Assembly (NCBI RefSeq): GCF_001648155.1 | Contig: NZ_CP015199.1 | Span: 806,001-870,000, forward strand | DNA: 64,000 nt | Direction of reading: 5' to 3' | Origin: Chryseobacterium glaciei | GTDB lineage: Bacteria > Bacteroidota > Bacteroidia > Flavobacteriales > Weeksellaceae | Shown: piece after piece, positions 16,958-26,013 of the stretch | How positions within the stretch are numbered: the first letter of the stretch is position 1 | Layout: the number at the start of each line of letters is the position of its first letter | Notes under the pieces: generated by a model | What the model saw: only the letters and a program-made list of their open reading frames with translations | The model's database searches: none | Told to the model about the DNA's origin: nothing | Translations under genes and position numbers: made by a program

Positions 16958-17920
16958 TTATGATTTCTGTTCGATCTTTAAACTTGTCACATTCTTGATT
17001 CCAGATTGGAAAATAACGTATTTGAGCTCTATATTTTTTATTAATCCATTCTCTGAAAATAGTGTATATTTTCCGTTATAGTCAATTTCCTGATTGGGAG
17101 ACTGAAATGTTTGTAAAATATTTATTTCCTGAGCATGATTTTCTTCGCCAACTTTTTGCTGAATTATAATAGGAATATTTTCTTCACCAATTGTTTGCTC
17201 AACATAAGATTTCCCGTTTACAAATTCATTTCTTACAGGCGCAAAATAGGTTTTAATGAAACTATCATCTTTCATTCTTTCATTGAATAGATTCTGATCG
17301 AGAACCGCTATTTCAAATTCATCAATGTAGATTTTAGCATATTTATCAGGAAAAAAATCAAGTAATTTTTCTTTTATAGATTTAAAGTTATCAGTGGTTT
17401 CTTTTTTCAGACTAACATGAACAACTTTACCTTTTGAATCTGTTTTAATGACTATCGGATTCAAAGAACGGATAGATTCTGTTGCCAGATCTGCCATTTT
17501 ACTTCCGGACTGATCATAAAAATTATTCTTAAAAAGATGGAAAATATGATAATTAAAACTTTTTTCAATCCATTTTAAAGAAGCTGTAAAAGAAATAAAA
17601 TTACTTTTCTTTTTATCTTCATTTTCTGCGGCTTCCGTGATATTTACATCATATATTTTGCTGAAATTTTCGGGATCAAAAGATAATTTTGGATTCAGTT
17701 TGGGATGTTTGAAGGGGGCATCATTTTTTGAATTATATTCGTTGATATCTTTTAACTCAGGAATTAATAATTTTTTCCGCGGAATAAGTTCATCTTGGAT
17801 ATAATCTTCCCTTGCACAACGCTTATTGTGATATTCTTTAAGATATTTGGGATTTTCGAGTTTAATTTCTTCAGATATACTTTCCAGTGTTTCCCCATGA
17901 AGTATAAAATGAACGATCAT
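16958..17920 (-). CDS. LysM-domain protein upstream of hcp copy 2
   Basis: A 320-residue protein. The N-terminal ~55 residues are a divergent LysM (MIVHFILHGETLESISEEIK, LKEYHN, LLIPEL) without a signal peptide. The middle is charged and helical. The C-terminal part has strand repeats (IDYNGKYTLFSENGLIKNIE, then VTSLKIEQKS) recalling the end of the LysM protein at 3872-4918. Both share LysM at the N-terminus, similar length and a T6SS position, so they look like distant paralogues. Function is not known; a hub or cargo adaptor is proposed in the findings. Confidence 0.6.
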   Translation of the reverse strand: MIVHFILHGETLESISEEIKLENPKYLKEYHNKRCAREDYIQDELIPRKKLLIPELKDINEYNSKNDAPFKHPKLNPKLSFDPENFSKIYDVNITEAAENEDKKKSNFISFTASLKWIEKSFNYHIFHLFKNNFYDQSGSKMADLATESIRSLNPIVIKTDSKGKVVHVSLKKETTDNFKSIKEKLLDFFPDKYAKIYIDEFEIAVLDQNLFNERMKDDSFIKTYFAPVRNEFVNGKSYVEQTIGEENIPIIIQQKVGEENHAQEINILQTFQSPNQEIDYNGKYTLFSENGLIKNIELKYVIFQSGIKNVTSLKIEQKS

Positions 17921-18030
17921 AGTTTTTGTTTTTTTTTGATATGAAGCAATTTAGTTAAAAATATTCTTATAAAAAATAATTTTACATTACTAAATTCTTT
18001 AAAACTCAATATTTAAAGATTAATTAAAAT

Positions 18031-18065
18031 AAAAAGCAACATGCAAAATTTGCACACTGCTTTTT
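18031..18065 (-). terminator. Terminator after the lipoprotein gene
   Basis: The arms AAAAAGCA and TGCTTTTT enclose a second stem TGCAAA/TTTGCA. A T-run follows on the minus strand. It ends the PAAR-hydrolase-lipoprotein transcript. Confidence 0.75.
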
Positions 18066-18108
18066 ATAAATCTATTAATAAGGCTTAGGTTTAATAAAAT
18101 TATCTATT

Positions 18109-19158
18109 TTACTTTTTTTCCAGTTCGTATGAGCTTGTTTCACCTACCGTCTTATCGATTAAACTGCTTTTCAATACATATTTACTTTTGTTTTTGGAAA
18201 TTGTAAATGCCGAGTTTTTATTATCTTTTTCAGCAAGTGTTATTTCATCCGGTGTTGTATTTATTACTATTAAATCTTTTTTAAGATTCTCAACATAGCT
18301 GTTTAGCTGAAATTTAGCTGAACTTCCATCAATTTTAACCGAGATTTGCCCCCAACCTCGAGGATCGCCAGATTCTTCTTTCATTCTTAGAAAACGACCT
18401 GTGTAATTGCCTATCCATTGTTTGTCTGACTGAGCTGTTTTTGCGAGTGTCCCACCGTTATTTCGTACACTGTTCACTATCCCAGCGAGGGTCATAGATT
18501 GAGGCTGATTCATTTTAGATATCCTCATATCCGGTTGCTTTGTCTGACCTTTGAAGAATATAAAAGGTAACTCTTTTTGGTTATCCGGAACAGTATGCTC
18601 ATCATCTCTTTGATAATTATTATCCAAAGAAACCTGTAATTCCTTTTGCGGATTAATGATCAATTCCGTAATATCATTAGGATAAGCCCATAAATAGACA
18701 CCGGGAAATCGACTATCCTGAAGAACCGGATTAAAATATAAAACCGGTTTTTGCTGATTATCAACAATATCATAAATAGCATAATCTACCCCGTCTTCAT
18801 AACCCTGAGCCCTTACAATTTCTTTTTTATCATCATTATCCAGATCTACAAGCCATTTTTTATTGATCGAAGCCCACGGATAGGTAAATTGATAGATGAG
18901 TTTATCATTTTTAAACCAAAATTCATGCGTATTGGTAGCCGCAGAATCTGATGCTGTAATGATCATTTCTTTTTCAGGATCACCATCAATATTTACTTCT
19001 TCCTGACTTTGAATTTTTAAATCTGAAGGAATATTATACTTATTTTCATTCTTTACGTTGATATCAGCTGCTGCATTTTTTACTGTTAGATTTCGATTTT
19101 CTTTGCATGAAAACCCTAACATACACAGCGCTAAATAAAAAATTACGTTACGTTTCAT
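18109..19158 (-). CDS. Lipoprotein with FG-GAP-like motif, putative immunity to the peptidoglycan hydrolase
   Basis: A 349-residue lipoprotein (signal MKRNVIFYLALCMLGFSC). Residues about 55-120 contain VNIDGDPEKEMIIT and WLVDLDNDDKKEIVRAQGY, the Asp-rich loops of FG-GAP/VCBS-type calcium-binding blades. The C-terminal ~110 residues (WIGNYTGRFLRMKEESGDPR onward) form a small beta domain that may be a lysozyme-inhibitor-like sandwich; that reading is speculative. The start codon abuts the stop of the 944-residue hydrolase with no gap, so translation is probably coupled. Periplasmic lipidation, coupling and position argue for immunity against self-lysis. Confidence 0.65.
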   Translation of the reverse strand: MKRNVIFYLALCMLGFSCKENRNLTVKNAAADINVKNENKYNIPSDLKIQSQEEVNIDGDPEKEMIITASDSAATNTHEFWFKNDKLIYQFTYPWASINKKWLVDLDNDDKKEIVRAQGYEDGVDYAIYDIVDNQQKPVLYFNPVLQDSRFPGVYLWAYPNDITELIINPQKELQVSLDNNYQRDDEHTVPDNQKELPFIFFKGQTKQPDMRISKMNQPQSMTLAGIVNSVRNNGGTLAKTAQSDKQWIGNYTGRFLRMKEESGDPRGWGQISVKIDGSSAKFQLNSYVENLKKDLIVINTTPDEITLAEKDNKNSAFTISKNKSKYVLKSSLIDKTVGETSSYELEKK

Positions 19159-21993
19159 TTATGTTCCTGTTTGGTTATTTTGGTCCGGACTCACATTAAC
19201 ATCCGTTCCTAATTCTGTAATTTCCGTAAGCGGATTAAAAGACGGTTTCGACATCTTCTCTTTTCTGACTTCAAAATGTAAGTGAGCCATTTTTGCAGCC
19301 TGTCCGCTCGCGTTTCCTGTCTGTCCCGTTTTTCCGATCGGATCTCCGGCACTTACCTGACCCGTTGTATATTCTGAAAGGTGACAATACATGAAAAAAT
19401 ATTTTTGTCCGTTATAATTACCTTCTAAAAATGTCCTGTTTCCGTATCCGTTAGGGTCTTCTAAATAAGTGATCTCACCATCTACACAAGCATAGATCTG
19501 CGTTCCTACAGGAGCATACAGGTCTAAACCATCATGTTTACCGCCTGTTCTTCCATGGTAATCACTCTTGCCTGGCGACCACTGTGTATCTGAATACCAT
19601 CCTCTCAATTGCATACTGTCCAAAGGATTGTGCCATTCTGAGCTTCCTCCGATCTTTCCGCAGTTACACTGAATTCCGAATTCTTTTAAAAATCCTTTTT
19701 TAAGATGTAAATCGGAAGTACCGGCCAATTCTTCTTTTAAAAATTTGTCATACTTTTCTAAAGCGGCAGTCATTGTCTGAGCAGGCTGTCCGTATCTTCC
19801 CGGCGGTAAACTTGCCCATTCATAACTTCCATATTGTTCCAGTGCTTCTTTTACCTGATTCTTGGTGATCAATGGTAAACTTCCTGCTCTTTTATGTTTA
19901 AGAATCAAAATACAAAGTTTGTCCTGTGATTCTGCAGTAAAATCGGGCACTGAATATTTTTTAACATAATCATGAGCTTCTTCGTAGACCCCTGCTTTTT
20001 TATTGTCACTGGTCAATTGTTCTCCTTTCAGCCACCACCAAGTGTATCTCATTATCTGATAAGCTCCGGCTGCTGAAGATGAGTACGCTCCGGCTGTGAT
20101 CACATTCTCAGGATGTTTGGTCATATCTGTAAACTGTGTTCCGCTATATTGCGTCGTGTAACCTTTTTCGCCTTCTGTACCTTCGCCTACTCTAAGCATT
20201 CTCATAAATGCTCTGATTCTTGCTTCACATTCACATTTCTTGCCAATTTCAAAATAAGCGCCATCTTTTTTCAGGAATTCTCCGTCGTGTTTTTTAACAT
20301 CTCCTGTACATTCTGCTTTCAGCCAAAGATATTCTGTAACACTCTTATAAACATCGAAAGTTATTTGTTCATCTTTATTATAAACTTCATTGGTTAAAGC
20401 TTTTTCGATGGTTTCTATTTTCGGGAATTTTTTCTCTTTTTCAAGTTCATCCTTAATTTTATTGGCAACAATGCCTGCTATTTTCTTTTTCTGTTCTGCA
20501 GTTGCCGTTTTATTTCCATTACTGCCGAATTTATAAGTATAAGTTCCGTCTTTTATTCCACTTAATTTATCTTTCCAAGTAACTAAATTTTCATCAGATT
20601 TTGGACGGAGTTTTATTTTTACTTTTGCTAAGCCGTCTTGTGCAGTGGCTTTTAAGGTTGTAATTTCATTACCATTTTCTACACCTTCTAAAACCGGTAA
20701 ATTGGCATCTTTTTCTACTAAAATTGCATCCTTTTCTCTGATATTAATACTTACCTCTTTACCATCCAACAACATCGTTCTGGCAACCACATACACTTCC
20801 TCTTCCAGAGGAGCATTGTTTATTCTTACGAATTCTGGACCAAGTTTGTATAAATTTACAGAAATACCTTCACCTTTTTTATAAGAAGTTTGCGTGAGCG
20901 CAGTTTTGATATCCTCAAGTTTAGCATATTTTTTATCATTTTTAACCAAATCATCAACTCTGGTTTTAATGATTCCTGCAATTTTATCTTTATCAATATT
21001 GTTATTATTGCTTTGGAATGTATACTGATGCTGTCCCGCAGCTTCTGAAGTTTCTTTTTTAAATTCTTCTTTAGCAAAATAAGCATCCAGAAGACCTTCC
21101 ACTTTTACATTATCTACAACACTGGTACTTTTACCTTCAGGTTTTGGCTGAGTAGCGGGTTTCTGAGGTTCAGCTGTCCCTTTAGTTTCTGCTTTAGCTT
21201 CAGGTTCCTGTCCTACAGGTGAATCTTTTGTTTTGGGAGGTTGTTTGCCCTGAGGTTCTGAAGCAGGTGCTTTTGGAGTAGGTTTTGGCTGTTCTACAGG
21301 TTTAGGTTTATGTTCGGGATTTTTTACGTCGATATTAGCGGTAGCATGTTTTTTATTTTTATAATATTCTACCGTTACGTAAAACTCCATTTTTTCGGGA
21401 TCTGCTTCTCCTTTTGCTGCTTTTTGTATTAAAGCTTTCGTTAAAACAAACTCTACAGCTGCCACACCATTTTTCCCAACAACTCCTTGTTTACTGTCAA
21501 CAAAAAGGTTGTTTGAATTATGTCCTTCGCCTTTTGCATCATCTTCCCAAAGTGTAAATAACAGTTTTTCACCTGTAAGATTTACACACTGAGCTTTGGC
21601 AACCAATTTTTCGGTATAGCTAAAAACAGCTCCTTTTGAATCATCAACATAATGTAATTCAACTTTATTAATTTTTGGAACTCCGGCAGGTTGTGGCGTA
21701 ATATCAATTGTTGTAGAACCTTTACCTTCAGGCTCATAAAGATATGCTTCCAGGCGGTACGTATGTTTTGAGGCTACTTCTCCGAAAGTGAAATTGCCAT
21801 CACCTGTTTTTTTGATGTTGGTGGTGGTAAAACTTCCGTTGGAACGTTTTTTAAATAACTCCCAGGTTACTAATGCCGGATTCTGTTTATTTTTTGGTGT
21901 CGAAGGATACCATCCCGTAATTGAATACAGGGTATTTTCTCCTACTTTTGGAGCAGGATTTCCGGATATTTTTGAAACTCCTTGTTTAGACAT
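19159..21993 (-). CDS. T6SS effector: dual peptidoglycan hydrolase (GH104 muramidase plus M23 endopeptidase)
   Basis: A 944-residue protein without a signal peptide. Residues 1-225 are a beta-rich delivery-type region (ISGNPAPKVGENTLYSITGW, VTWELFKKR). A Pro/Lys-rich linker spans 226-290. A ~70-residue module occurs twice (about 322-390 and 484-557). Residues 590-750 match lambda endolysin R (GH104): catalytic Glu604 in RVGEGTEG, FTDMTKHPENVITAG, SAAGAYQ, ESQDKLCILILKHKRAGSLP, YEWASLPPGRYGQ. Residues 785-925 are an M23 peptidase with H820/D824 (GGKHDGLD), H871 and H904-L-H906. It should cut both glycan and peptide bonds in the target periplasm. It follows a PAAR-like gene by 20 bp and is coupled to a lipoprotein. 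CxC pairs (587/589 and 776/778) flank the lysozyme domain. Confidence 0.85.
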   Translation of the reverse strand: MSKQGVSKISGNPAPKVGENTLYSITGWYPSTPKNKQNPALVTWELFKKRSNGSFTTTNIKKTGDGNFTFGEVASKHTYRLEAYLYEPEGKGSTTIDITPQPAGVPKINKVELHYVDDSKGAVFSYTEKLVAKAQCVNLTGEKLLFTLWEDDAKGEGHNSNNLFVDSKQGVVGKNGVAAVEFVLTKALIQKAAKGEADPEKMEFYVTVEYYKNKKHATANIDVKNPEHKPKPVEQPKPTPKAPASEPQGKQPPKTKDSPVGQEPEAKAETKGTAEPQKPATQPKPEGKSTSVVDNVKVEGLLDAYFAKEEFKKETSEAAGQHQYTFQSNNNNIDKDKIAGIIKTRVDDLVKNDKKYAKLEDIKTALTQTSYKKGEGISVNLYKLGPEFVRINNAPLEEEVYVVARTMLLDGKEVSINIREKDAILVEKDANLPVLEGVENGNEITTLKATAQDGLAKVKIKLRPKSDENLVTWKDKLSGIKDGTYTYKFGSNGNKTATAEQKKKIAGIVANKIKDELEKEKKFPKIETIEKALTNEVYNKDEQITFDVYKSVTEYLWLKAECTGDVKKHDGEFLKKDGAYFEIGKKCECEARIRAFMRMLRVGEGTEGEKGYTTQYSGTQFTDMTKHPENVITAGAYSSSAAGAYQIMRYTWWWLKGEQLTSDNKKAGVYEEAHDYVKKYSVPDFTAESQDKLCILILKHKRAGSLPLITKNQVKEALEQYGSYEWASLPPGRYGQPAQTMTAALEKYDKFLKEELAGTSDLHLKKGFLKEFGIQCNCGKIGGSSEWHNPLDSMQLRGWYSDTQWSPGKSDYHGRTGGKHDGLDLYAPVGTQIYACVDGEITYLEDPNGYGNRTFLEGNYNGQKYFFMYCHLSEYTTGQVSAGDPIGKTGQTGNASGQAAKMAHLHFEVRKEKMSKPSFNPLTEITELGTDVNVSPDQNNQTGT

Positions 21994-22013
21994 ATCAGAA
22001 AGTTTTTTAAGAG

Positions 22014-22517
22014 TTAATAAGCATCTATTTCACTTTCTTCAACAGTCTCCTTGAAGTCGTCTATTTTCACAAGCGGATTGATGTGTTGAACAGTTTTACT
22101 GTCAGCATTTTTTACATTTTGCTTGCTCATTTCTCCACGCTGACCGTGGTCTTTTATCGTGATCTTTCCTCCTATGACACATTGCAGCTCTGATTCTTCA
22201 GTAACGATCTTTTTATCCATTACTTTCACTTTGTCGTAGGTTTTCTTCCATTTTCCGGCCGGAGCATAGGAGCATGGCAAATACCCGCCTGAGCTGGGCT
22301 TTAATTTACACTGACCGAAACTTGGCCCGGGAGGATTGAACTGGAGATCGTCTTCTGTTACAGCAAGAAAATCTGCACTTCCTTCAGAATCATTCCAATA
22401 ATGCTGTTTGTGGGCCGTGACTTTATACTGAGGAAACTGATTTCCCTGATTGCATTCAGCCTTGCCTTTCTGAACGACAAAGTGTTTGCCGTCATGAGGT
22501 GATGATTGATCTGACAT
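22014..22517 (-). CDS. PAAR-like spike-tip protein (DUF4280 type)
   Basis: A 167-residue protein with the full DUF4280 pattern: KGKAECNQGN near the start, FLAVTEDDLQFNPPGPSFGQ then CKL, YLPCSYAPAGKW, and ESELQCVIGGKITIKDHGQR. The family is a PAAR-like cap that sits on VgrG. No signal or membrane segment is present. The C-terminal ~35 residues are a polar tail that may contact the hydrolase encoded 20 bp downstream. It is therefore the probable carrier of the dual peptidoglycan hydrolase. A terminator upstream separates it from tssR. Confidence 0.85.
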   Translation of the reverse strand: MSDQSSPHDGKHFVVQKGKAECNQGNQFPQYKVTAHKQHYWNDSEGSADFLAVTEDDLQFNPPGPSFGQCKLKPSSGGYLPCSYAPAGKWKKTYDKVKVMDKKIVTEESELQCVIGGKITIKDHGQRGEMSKQNVKNADSKTVQHINPLVKIDDFKETVEESEIDAY

Positions 22518-22569
22518 ATTTGTGTGATTTGGGTTCTATAAAGATAAAAAATTTACGTTAAAAAATAAA

Positions 22570-22595
22570 AAAAGCAGAAATAAATTTCTGCTTTT
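22570..22595 (-). terminator. Terminator of the tssO-tssR operon
   Basis: A perfect 12-bp stem AAAAGCAGAAAT/ATTTCTGCTTTT with a 2-nt centre lies 15 bp after the tssR stop, with A/T tracts on both sides. Confidence 0.85.
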
Positions 22596-22610
22596 CAATA
22601 TTATACATTA

Positions 22611-25010
22611 TTAATGTTTAGTATATTCGGGTTCTTCAACGGGCATCATGGTTGGCATGAAGTATTCATTCAGCCAATAAAATGTTTGTCCGTTCTGTTG
22701 AATTTTTACTGCCGGATTGTTTCTGTGCGTAAGCATTCTGTCTGCCAGATCTTTGTAATGACGGAAGTAAGTTCTTGCCGTTTCGTTGGTAATGATCTTA
22801 GATTTTTTCCAACCTTTCAGCTTGTATTTTGACATTAATTCTTCTTCAGAATTATCAAAACCTGTACTTACACCCACTGCATAAGACATTGGCTGCTCGT
22901 ATAAATCGCTTTTATCCAAAAATTTATTGGTAGGATTATACTTTTTCAACAACCTGATATATTCATTAATTGCACTTGACTGATTGAAATCTGCTCTTTC
23001 AGCGCCCGTTTTAAGATAAACTTCAGTATAGAAAGCTTTAAGATTGTCATATTCCGTTTCTGAGATCAAAATACCTTTTTCAAGGCCTGGTTTAAACTCT
23101 TTTAATTCTTTCGGAATAAAACCTTTCACCAAAAACGGACTTCCGTAATTGATCAACTGCGCTGCAATTCCTGCAGGAACCGGATTTGTAAGTCCCGGAT
23201 ATAGATATTTATATTTTAAATCAACATCCGTTCTTCCCGCTCCAACTGAAGAGTGGAAATAATCATTTAATGATTTATCTAAAGTTTCATTATCTAAAGT
23301 AACCTGAGCGATCAGGCTGTCAACAGATTTTTTAAGATAGCCGGGCGTTGCGATATCCCCTTTTTTCGGGAAAATAACGAAACCTTGAGACATACTCTGT
23401 TTTGGATAATTTAATGAGAAAAATCCTTCATCTCCTTCTACAAGACTAAAATTATTCTTCGTTAAAACATCATTCTGATTAATGATCTTCTGCTTTTTAA
23501 GTTCAGCAATATTTTTAGCGGTGTTGGTGACAACATTTTCGGCAAGCAAAACAAAATCATTGTAAGTATCTGATGATCTTGAGCTTGTCTGGAACATAAT
23601 TAATCTAGCCTGAGCCTGAGTAAGAGAATTAATCACTCCATACATATTTCCGCCCTGATTGGCAGAAGTTCCGACAGTAATAACAATATTCGTCTCATCC
23701 GGAACGTTTGAAAGAAGATTTCCGGCAGCCATCAAACCTTCATTTACAGGTTGGTAACCGCTGTTGCTAGGGCAATTCATTTCATTCGATTTTTGGTCGA
23801 TGAACGTTGTGATCTTGCTGTAATCTGTACTTAAATTTGATACCGCAACATTGTCTCCACAAGAATTATTTTTAAACAAAACAACTCCATATTTCACATT
23901 ATTGAAATAAGATGGCTTCTCAAATCTAAGCTGAAGATCCTGTAATAATGATTTTACGATTGGAGCATATGGTGCGTTCGGAGCACTGATGTCTAATGCA
24001 AAAACGATATTAATCTTCTTATTTTTTTCTGTAATTTCTCTGTAACGATCAAAGTAAATCGGTTCGCCCAAAACATTGAAAACATAGTTTTTACTGTAAT
24101 CCAAAATATTGGTAAAATATTTCGTTTTAGAATCCGCAGTCGGAGCATCATTTAGAGGCAATGTTACCGGATAAATATTTTCAAGAGGCGTCCTTTTGTT
24201 AACGTCGGTAAGAAGAACGGCAGTTCTATTTTCAACATCAGTTCCGCCCGGAGAACCTTCGTGCAAACCTAAGGCGGTTTCAGAAACTCCTGTTGTATTT
24301 TTCATTTTCACGGCAGAACGTTCGCCCCACGCCGAGATCACATTTGAGCTCACCCATCCATACAGGCTCGTGCTGATACTATCCATATCAACCGATGGTC
24401 TTTTGCCAACCAAAAATCTTTTGTTGTTTTCGGCCTGTTTGTAGACGTAAACAACTTGGCCGTTCGGAATCTTAACATTTGCCTGTTCGATCAAACTTGG
24501 TGAATTAAATACCATGATCGAATCATTCTTGTAATATCGCTCAGAGCTTTTGATAACATCACTGTTACTCGGTAAAACTGCTACTCTTACAGGAAAACCT
24601 GTTTTTTCGCTTTTTAAAGAATTGCTCCAGAGAAGAAGATCAGATTCGGGGATCCAACCGTAGGTTTTGATTTGTTTAGACGAAACTTTTTTCATTAAAG
24701 CATCAGGAATATATTCTGCTACTTTTACCATTCCGTCGCGGTGTTTCAGAACCATTAACGGCTCTAAAAACTTCACTTCTTTATATGATTTTTCATCACT
24801 TTTATCAAGATAGGCCGTATTTCTGGATCTGTCTGAGATCGCGATCCACGGCACTGATTTTTTAGGAAAACCATTGACAACCGGTGAGTTATCAACCTGT
24901 CCGTATTGTGAAGGTTCCGGAGTTTTTTTCGATGGCAGTTTTACCTGGCAACTCGTCAATAATACAGAAACTCCGATGTAATATGCTGCTAGAGGAAGTT
25001 TATTTCTCAT
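22611..25010 (-). CDS. tssR: TssR, T6SSiii lipoprotein with SH3-like and VWA-like regions
   Basis: A 799-residue lipoprotein (signal ending LLTSC, Cys at 21). Residues about 50-125 and 140-240 look like SH3/GW-type repeats (AISDRSRNTAYLDKSDEKSY, YGWIPESDLLLW, LYGWVSSNVISAW). A VWA-like domain starts near 330 (INIVFALDISAPNAPYAP) with a partial MIDAS DxSxP. The C-terminal ~250 residues are helical and polar. This matches TssR, found only in the Bacteroidota T6SS, where it belongs to the envelope complex that replaces TssJLM. It is last in a four-gene operon of membrane-complex components. Confidence 0.85.
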   Translation of the reverse strand: MRNKLPLAAYYIGVSVLLTSCQVKLPSKKTPEPSQYGQVDNSPVVNGFPKKSVPWIAISDRSRNTAYLDKSDEKSYKEVKFLEPLMVLKHRDGMVKVAEYIPDALMKKVSSKQIKTYGWIPESDLLLWSNSLKSEKTGFPVRVAVLPSNSDVIKSSERYYKNDSIMVFNSPSLIEQANVKIPNGQVVYVYKQAENNKRFLVGKRPSVDMDSISTSLYGWVSSNVISAWGERSAVKMKNTTGVSETALGLHEGSPGGTDVENRTAVLLTDVNKRTPLENIYPVTLPLNDAPTADSKTKYFTNILDYSKNYVFNVLGEPIYFDRYREITEKNKKINIVFALDISAPNAPYAPIVKSLLQDLQLRFEKPSYFNNVKYGVVLFKNNSCGDNVAVSNLSTDYSKITTFIDQKSNEMNCPSNSGYQPVNEGLMAAGNLLSNVPDETNIVITVGTSANQGGNMYGVINSLTQAQARLIMFQTSSRSSDTYNDFVLLAENVVTNTAKNIAELKKQKIINQNDVLTKNNFSLVEGDEGFFSLNYPKQSMSQGFVIFPKKGDIATPGYLKKSVDSLIAQVTLDNETLDKSLNDYFHSSVGAGRTDVDLKYKYLYPGLTNPVPAGIAAQLINYGSPFLVKGFIPKELKEFKPGLEKGILISETEYDNLKAFYTEVYLKTGAERADFNQSSAINEYIRLLKKYNPTNKFLDKSDLYEQPMSYAVGVSTGFDNSEEELMSKYKLKGWKKSKIITNETARTYFRHYKDLADRMLTHRNNPAVKIQQNGQTFYWLNEYFMPTMMPVEEPEYTKH

Positions 25011-25050
25011 CCTAATTTATCTTTTATGATTGGTGCGCCCGAAAGGACGA

Positions 25051-25959
25051 TTATTTGCTTTGATTAATATCAACTTTGGTTACACAGTTCTGCGTATCAT
25101 CAAAATTCACTTTTACAGTCTGGATGACGTTGTTTTTGTCAAACTGAAGTCCCGCGCAATACATGTAAAAATTATTTGCCTTACTGTCATTTACCTTTAC
25201 CACTGTATTTTCGTTGTTACACAGATAGGTTCTCAACAAATAATTGTAGTGTGTATTGAAGCTGTTTCCGTTCGCGATCTGCTGTAAATGATATTTAAAA
25301 TCGTTATCAATTTTAGCATAAGCATCTTCTACGCTCACTTCTTCTTGCAAAGCGTCATAACCCTGAAGAATTTTTATGTGATGCAAGATAGGCTCAGGAC
25401 TTTCGTCTGTGTATAAGGTAACTACATAATCACCCGGTTTTTTGTAAGAATAGATCGCCATTTTATCTTTGGAATCTATATTTCCTGTTTCACCGAATTT
25501 CCATGTAAACTGTTTTGCGTCAGAAACTGCACGAAACTGCACATTTTCAAAATTCATTGCCTGAGATGGCGCATCGATTAAGGTTTTAATCTTCAACGTA
25601 TCCTTTGGCTTTGGAATTCCTCTTGCAGAAACCATTACCGGGAAAGATTTAGAATATTTATTATCCACGATAAGCGTTACCGAATAATATCCAGGTTTAT
25701 TATAAAAATGAAACCCTGTGCTTTTATCAGAAGTTGTACCGTCTCCGAAATTCCATCTTTTGGTTTTTGCGAACTGGGTTTTATCTTCAAATAAAAGTGT
25801 ATCTCCTACCTTGAGAGAAGACGGATACACCACTCCCACAATGTCATCGGCGGAGTGTATGACTTTCTTCTGCAACCACAATGCAACCAGGGCTGCTATG
25901 AGCAAAGTTGCAATAACACCAATGATAATGTTCTTTTTGTTTTTTTGAAAATAATTCAT
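25051..25959 (-). CDS. Membrane-anchored PKD-domain protein of T6SSiii (TssP/TssQ type)
   Basis: A 302-residue protein. One transmembrane helix (about 12-27) is followed by two PKD-like domains: KRWNFGDGTTSDKSTGFHFY, then KPGYYSVTLIV (about 45-112) and FTWKFGETG with YKKPGDYVVTLY (about 120-200). The C-terminal ~90 residues hold a helix pair and a cysteine-containing beta part. The context (between a TssO-type protein and TssR) fits one of the Bacteroidota-specific components TssP or TssQ; I cannot say which. It probably spans from the inner membrane into the periplasm. Confidence 0.7.
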   Translation of the reverse strand: MNYFQKNKKNIIIGVIATLLIAALVALWLQKKVIHSADDIVGVVYPSSLKVGDTLLFEDKTQFAKTKRWNFGDGTTSDKSTGFHFYNKPGYYSVTLIVDNKYSKSFPVMVSARGIPKPKDTLKIKTLIDAPSQAMNFENVQFRAVSDAKQFTWKFGETGNIDSKDKMAIYSYKKPGDYVVTLYTDESPEPILHHIKILQGYDALQEEVSVEDAYAKIDNDFKYHLQQIANGNSFNTHYNYLLRTYLCNNENTVVKVNDSKANNFYMYCAGLQFDKNNVIQTVKVNFDDTQNCVTKVDINQSK

Positions 25960-26013
25960 AGTTAATATTAATAATTGTGATGTGTTTTGTTCCTAATTTT
26001 TTTTGAATTTTGG

